The position numbers and the translations under genes were made by a program. From Bradysia coprophila (taxonomy: Eukaryota > Arthropoda > Insecta > Diptera > Sciaridae): a DNA stretch of 64,000 nt. The DNA is taken from the NCBI RefSeq assembly GCF_014529535.1, contig NW_023503555.1, forward strand, positions 8,432,001 to 8,496,000. The letters are read 5' to 3'. Shown in pieces: positions 59,371 to 64,000 of the stretch. The notes beneath the pieces were generated by a model. It saw nothing but the letters and a program-made list of their open reading frames with translations. It searched no databases and was not told the DNA's origin. Within the stretch, counting starts at the first letter, position 1. Every line of letters starts with the position of its first letter.

Positions 59371-59923
59371 TCCCGGCAAAAACTCTTTCAGAGCAAAGTT
59401 GGACGCAGTCTACAGTCTATATGTGTGATAACTTCTAAAACAAGCGATATCGCTAGAGGTGACGCTGTCAGCGTCGTTACGCAAAATTGAATTTCACAGC
59501 CAATTAATTGAAATTAGCTGATCTAGTTTTCCAAACCATTCGCCAATTTTTTTTTTTCAGAAAAAATTTTAACCAACAGAATTTTGACTGAAAAATTTTC
59601 AACAAAAAATTCTGCGTCGCAAAGTGGCAGATGCTCACGGACAAACCTACGAGAACATTTAATCTGCCACATGCGACGCAGAATTTTTTGTTGAAAATTT
59701 TTCAGTCAAAATTCTGTTGGTTAAAATTTTATCTGAAAAAAAAAAAATTGGCGAATGGTTTGGAAAACTAGATCAGCTAATTTCAATCAATTGGCTGTGA
59801 AATTCAATTTTGCGTAACGACGCTGACAGCGTCACCTCTAGCGATATCACTTGTTTTAGAAGTTATCACACATATAGACTGTAGACTGCGTCCAACTTTG
59901 CTCTGAAAGAGTTTTTGCCGGGA
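59371..59923. mobile_element. Complete foldback MITE, 553 bp
   Basis: The two arms of about 250 bp are nearly perfect inverted repeats, starting TCCCGGCAAAAACTCTTTC at the left and ending with the reverse complement at 59923. The centre (about 59620-59675) carries gcgtcgcaaagtggcag facing ctgccacatgcgacgc. No coding frame is present. It belongs to the same family as 58381-58720 and 62060-62340, all with GATATCGCTAGAG and GCGTAACG blocks. Confidence 0.9.
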
Positions 59924-60964
59924 TCGATTGTTGATTAAACAAACATTTCCTTACAGTGTCAGTGTTTGTTACTTAGTGGTATAACGCTTGAGGGTACTGC
60001 ATCCATCAACCGATATATTATACTTATAGACATCATCTTGAAATTTGATTGAATCACCATCTCGTTCAACTAAGGTAATAACGAAGTTTATTAGAAGGCT
60101 CACTCCTCAGACCTCAGACTCTTCTTCCAAAAACTTTACCTTTCCGAACAGTTTTCGTAAATTTTTCATCTTTGTGTTCACAGCTGCAGATGCGGGTCCA
60201 GTACGTTTCACTTTCAGCTCCAAAAATTAAGTAAATGTATTGGCTCGCTGCGTATGTTTGGCCACGAAATGTGTCGCCGTTATCCAAATCGTATCTGAAG
60301 ATTATTTTTTTTAATGAACTGAACCCAAAAAACAAGTGTGCTCTTGTCCCGAGCCTCTTCTCCCATAATTAATATTCCTCAATTGTTCGAATCATTCGGT
60401 CCCCATAGACTAGACAGAGTAAATTTTGGTGAAGAAGAAAAAGAGTTTAATCTTCCGGTTGCAAGAGCCACCCTAGTCGCTCTTAGGTACAATAAAAATG
60501 AAAAATCACTTCTATGATGGTCGAACAAGCAGAATAATTGAATACAGGAGAGCACACTTAATTGGGCTTTTTGGTTTAACATAAGACATTCGTCACTCAC
60601 TCAAATTCGTATTCCTCACTCTCGTTCGACAATTTTTTTAAATGCACTTCTCTCACAGTGTCACTGAGATGAGCACCTATGGCTACCCCAAAAATAATTG
60701 GAAAAATTACGGAAACATCCAGTTGGACCATTATGACAAACGTCTCAAAACTAACTGTGGAGAATGGTTACAATTTAATGTTCGCAGTTCATGCTCAAAA
60801 ATAAGAACGAACCTGTTTCTAATTTTTTCCTCTAATTTAATTACCTTTTAGAAAACATAGCCGGTAACGAACTAAGCTATGCAAATTAAATATTGTCTAA
60901 ATTAAGAAGCACATGGTCAGCTGGTGAAGGCCTAGCAAGGTTGATAAAGTTTTTGCGTAAGATT

Positions 60965-61400
60965 TTTTTAATTTTTAGACCCGAACGAAGTACTGGGGCT
61001 TATAGGTTTGCGCATACGTTTGTAACACACGTCGAATTGGACTCACTGAGTAAGTGGAAACCTATTATGGTTGTACATAGATGCCAAATCAGCGAAAAAA
61101 AATGTCCGTCTATCCGTCTGTCTGCACGATAACTTGAGTAAAGCTCATCCGATTTCTAAAATTCTTTTTTTTCCCTGTTTGGTAATGTCAAAAGACGGGC
61201 AAAGTTCGAAAATGAGTGATTTTAGATCGACCCCTCCCGAGCTGGGGCCCAATACGTGCTTTACGGTTTTTCGAAGATATCACGGACATTTAAACGCTTC
61301 ACTTGTAAGTGACACGTCAAATAAAAGGTATTTACAATACCGATCGACAAAAATTTTATGGAAATCGGATGACTGACTCGTGAGTTAGAGCCCTTGGTGT
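60965..61400 (+). repeat. Relative of the nested 25-kb element
   Basis: The segment begins GACCCGAACGAAGTACTGGG and continues with GTAACACACGTCGAATTGGA, tgtccgtctatccgtctgtc and ttgagtaaagctcatccgat, paralleling 24983-25300. The long tandem repeats are absent. It is diverged and may be an older copy of the same element. Confidence 0.6.
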
Positions 61401-62050
61401 GAACCACGTACCCTGCGGCAAGAAGTTTTTGCTTGTAGGTCGGCCAAATTTGACTCCAGATACACGTAATTAATGTAAGAATTGCTCTGCAAATAACTTA
61501 TACCACTTATTTATGAAGAATGCATAACAATTCCACTCATTCTAAAGGAACGGGAACTTGAAGATAGATAGTAAATTGAAAATTGCGTCGAAGAGTGACC
61601 TTGCTGCAAACAAAATGTCGTAACAGATACTTGTTGTGAGGCTGGTATGGCGAGTGTGGTATCGTTGTAAAGCTTAGACTGCAGGCTGATCAGGCGCTAT
61701 TGTTTTGTTGCAGACAGGGTCAACCTGTGTATTACGGAGGAGTCCTAGTTTGGCCGAGGACGGTGAAAATAAAAATTTTCAAATATTGTACAATTCAGAC
61801 AAATTTTGTAAAATCCATTCTCGTAGTTTAATAGAGCATGGAATCCTCTACCAATACCGCCATTCAAAGAGTTTCAAACTTTCTTCGTCTTGGACATATC
61901 ACCATTCAAAGATGTCGAATTTTCGACTTTAGCTGGCTGTAGCTACGTGGTCAAGTTGTCGAGGGGAGCCATTTCAATACGAATTAGCTTAGAATTAGTC
62001 CCTCTATCCGTTGCGATAACAATCTGTATTCAAATTGTCTCGTCGGTCCC
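61400..62050. other. Intergenic, nothing recognised
   Basis: No gene, RNA or clear repeat. Short open frames near 61705-62160 lack recognisable content, and the last of them runs into a foldback repeat. Confidence 0.4.
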
Positions 62051-62059
62051 GCACGGCCA

Positions 62060-62340
62060 GCGTCGCAAAGTGGCAAATGTTCAGAAAATTTATCTGCCAC
62101 ATGCGACGCAGATTTTTTTGGTAAAATTTTGGTTGTTTCCAGTAAAAATTTTTTTTTGGTAAAAATTATTTGGCAGATGATGAGAAAAACTAAGCCAGCT
62201 TGTTTGAACTAAAATTGGGTGTAAAATTTAATTTTTGCGTAACGAAGCTGAAAGCGTCAACTCTAGCGATATCATTCATTTTAGAAATTGTACTTCAAAG
62301 ACTGCGTCACACTTTTCTCGAAGAGATTTGTGTTGGGATT
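62060..62340. mobile_element. Truncated foldback element, right half
   Basis: Starts within the central hairpin (gcgtcgcaaagtggcaaatg ... ctgccacatgcgacgc) and runs through a full right arm ending near ctcgaagagatttgtgttggg, the reverse complement of 58400-58650. The left arm is missing. Together with 58381-58720 it encloses 3.3 kb that includes the 5' half of a secreted-family paralog. Confidence 0.7.
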
Positions 62341-62508
62341 TCTATTAAACAAAATAACTCGTAATCTATGATTCCAACAGGGAATTGAGCTTTTACGTTT
62401 TCATATCGTTGCCAGATAGATGCTAATAGACGTTGGGACCACTTTTCGACGGGTAGAGGTTCATATTATCATCTCTCTGATCGTTGCGACACTCATCAAA
62501 ATATTCTG

Positions 62509-63581
62509 TTTTTTTTTTTTTTTTTTTTTAAGTTTCTTTATTTGTTTAAAAGAACAAACACAGGAAAATCTTAAAACAAAAATAGCGGATACAAATCCTA
62601 CTGCTTTACATTGACAAATTCATTACAAAGCATCGCGCGTGAAAGAAAAACAAACAACTGGCATCAAAGGACTCCCGAAACAAAAATTTAAATCAAAAAG
62701 ACAGGCTTTAACGGCAATAAGCAAACTTGAAGAACTAGAACATTAGAAAATTTCAAGTTTAGCCAGAGAAACGCAGATCCCAAAACTAGCTCGAGAAATG
62801 ACCAAATTCACTGGTTCAAACTATACACTTGACGAGGTATACCGCGTTGGCTTTTATTGAAAATCGTAATCGGATGGTTGTTGTCTCCGATAGATTCATC
62901 GGTTTCCCATTTGGACCAGAAGGCAACCGGCAGGTATTTAGGGTCCACCCCATGATGAAACGTAGCTATGTTTTTGATAATCGGGTCGTCACTATCAGCA
63001 CACCGTTTGATGAAATGTAATGCTTGATCCGTGATAAATTTGTCCACTCTAGCCGTTCTCGCTTTGCGATACAAGGTGGAATTATTCGCATACAAAAAAC
63101 TGCCTTGTTCGCGTTTGGTATTTGTGGTGGATCGAAGGATTTTTCTCTCTGACAACCGAATTCGTTCCATTTGTGCTGACGACGTGATCGAAGGATTGGC
63201 CCAAATTGGTGCAGCGTAGCATACGATAGGCCTAATTATCGACTTGTAAAACATTGTTTTGACGTTGCATGAAATCTTGTTGCTTCGCAGCAGGTGCCGT
63301 ATTTTACTCGATATAATGTTAGACTTGTTGATCACCTTATCAATGTGACACTTTGCTGAAGCATTCTTTGAGAACCATTGTCCCAAGTATCGCATAGAAT
63401 CAACGTTTTCGATTTTCTTGTTGTTGATACTGATGTTCATCTTCTTAGCGTTGGATCTAAGTTGACGAGAGGTGTCCGTACAGCGACCGATGACATTTAG
63501 CATTTGGCTTTTCTTCTCACAGATAACCAACTTCCAGCATTTGAAATATTCGGATATACGACGAAGAAATGAATTGAAAGT
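62509..63581 (-). mobile_element. 5'-truncated non-LTR retrotransposon
   Basis: The minus-strand frame (stop at 62808, open back to about 63577) encodes the end of a reverse transcriptase: YFKCWKLVICEKKSQ, YLGQWFSKN and FYKSIIRPIVCYAAPIW are typical of the thumb and post-RT region in Jockey/I/R1-type elements. It is followed by a 3' UTR with AATAAA and an A-tail of about 19 (62510-62530 as T on plus). The flanking 13-bp direct repeat TCAAAATATTCTG at 62496-62508 and 63582-63594 is the target-site duplication. The catalytic YxDD region and ORF1 are absent, so the copy is dead on arrival. Confidence 0.9.
62808..63577 (-). pseudogene. Reverse transcriptase C-terminal fragment
   Basis: About 255 codons without a stop, beginning just inside the 5' truncation point (SFLRRISEYFKCWK) and ending QRGIPRQVYSLNQ. 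It retains the post-palm domain only; there is no start codon of its own and no catalytic motif. The frame is intact over its whole length, which suggests recent insertion. Confidence 0.85.
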
Positions 63582-63848
63582 TCAAAATATTCTGTGTTTC
63601 GGTTAATTTTATTGAGCACGTAAAGAGATGTACTAGCTAAGACAGCTAAGAGCTAAGACACGAAGGGTACCATGTGACAGCATTCGTTTCCAAAATGAAC
63701 AAAACAAACTTTGAAGTTTAAAGATTCTCTTTATTGAATTTTACTGATAAAATTACAGGAACTAATTGAAAATAAAAATTCAAAATTCAAACGCAAAAGG
63801 AATAACAGTTAGCCTTTCAGAAGCGGCAAGCATAGTGCGACATAATAG

Positions 63849-63960
63849 TCAATTCTGTTGGTCAACGTATTGCAGAATGGTCCACACAAAATCTATTACC
63901 TCATCGGTTTTAACAGCGATTTTCATAAATTGAAGAGAACCCCAGCCAGAGCTCATCGTT
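63849..63960 (-). CDS. Possible last exon of a minus-strand gene
   Basis: A minus-strand frame ends at TGA (63849-63851) with AVKTDEVIDFVWTILQYVDQ near its end. An AATAAA (minus) lies about 110 nt further on, near 63730. An in-frame stop lies just upstream of the frame, so an intron acceptor (gatgag at about 63953) or the window edge must be invoked. No family is recognised. Support is the plausible peptide and the poly(A) signal only. Confidence 0.25.
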
Positions 63961-64000
63961 TAACTTTGATTTCGTTTTTCGACAGCAGATGACTAGGACT

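Larger units (their letters stand above)
56976..59923. mobile_element. Composite repeat insertion in paralog intron
   Basis: The paralogs read agcagatcgattgttg across this site; here agcaGATC is separated from GATCgattgttg by 2.95 kb, so GATC may be a 4-bp target duplication. Contents from left to right: a short segment with GACGCAGTCTAC like the MITE ends, simple-repeat-associated DNA, a tandem repeat of about 131 bp, an 18-bp satellite, a truncated foldback and a complete foldback MITE. It may be several successive insertions instead of one. Confidence 0.5.
56645..60731 (-). pseudogene. Secreted-family paralog, interrupted and frameshifted
   Basis: Exon 1 (60601-60731) with an intact leader (VSVIFPIIFGVAIGAH), exon 2 (60140-60294), exon 3 (59973-60069), exon 4 (56901-56959) and exon 5 (56645-56835) are identifiable. 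Three lesions are visible. Exon 4 has a one-base deletion (ggctccgac in place of ggctgccgac) that shifts the frame. The acceptor and most of exon 6 are deleted, leaving only ttaaagacgttggttgga near 56590. The intron between exons 3 and 4 has gained about 2.95 kb of repeats (56976-59923). The first three exons remain open and could still produce a truncated secreted peptide, but the gene as a whole is broken. Confidence 0.75.

Overview
The window is eukaryotic. Genes are split by short GT-AG introns (many of 60-90 nt), intergenic DNA is AT-rich, and satellites, foldback elements, MITEs, a SINE and a truncated non-LTR retrotransposon fill the gaps. The one strongly recognisable housekeeping gene, the chromatin remodeler ISWI (671-4626, +), is insect-like in length and sequence. 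An insect, probably a (lower) dipteran, is the best guess; genus and species cannot be read from the sequence.

Layout. 1-4.9 kb: ISWI in eight exons. 5.0-7.6 kb: sparse DNA with two inverted, degenerate cysteine-rich coding fragments. 7.67-7.96 kb: the last exon of a leucine-rich-repeat protein on the minus strand, butting against a 3.8-kb satellite (7.97-11.77 kb) of 67 copies of a 57-bp palindromic unit. 12.6-16.1 kb: a cluster of hairpins, 24-bp palindromes, a 509-bp foldback MITE and a degenerate minisatellite. 16.5-23.0 kb: a catalytically dead serine-protease homolog on the plus strand with a 4.9-kb first intron. 23-26.9 kb: nested repeats. 26.9-30.3 kb, minus strand: a small cysteine-rich secreted protein, then a secreted zinc metalloprotease (HExxHxxGxxH) with a C-terminal ricin-like lectin region. 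33.9-34.8 kb, minus strand: a 5'-truncated member of an unrecognised secreted-protein family.

About 16.96 kb of this (18,505-35,463) is repeated in tandem at 35,473-52,429. I found only six substitutions and two single-base indels between the copies. It is either a very recent duplication or an uncollapsed haplotype in the assembly. The left breakpoint lies in intron 1 of the serine-protease homolog, so unit B lacks its exon 1. The right breakpoint lies in a satellite-cored foldback element inside intron 1 of the secreted-family gene, so unit A lacks that gene's exon 1. Each unit therefore carries one intact and one 5'-decapitated terminal gene. In addition, the unit-B metalloprotease has a premature stop that removes most of its lectin region.

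53-61 kb: the intact secreted-family gene (exon 1 at 53.4 kb) and two decayed paralogs, one split by about 2.9 kb of foldback and satellite DNA. 62.5-63.6 kb: a 5'-truncated non-LTR retrotransposon with a poly-A tail and 13-bp target-site duplications. The right edge may hold the last exon of another minus-strand gene. Functionally, apart from ISWI (nuclear), the genes look like secreted or surface proteins: protease, inactive protease homolog, LRR protein and small secreted proteins. That fits a locus of extracellular, possibly defence or gut, function, but this is inference.
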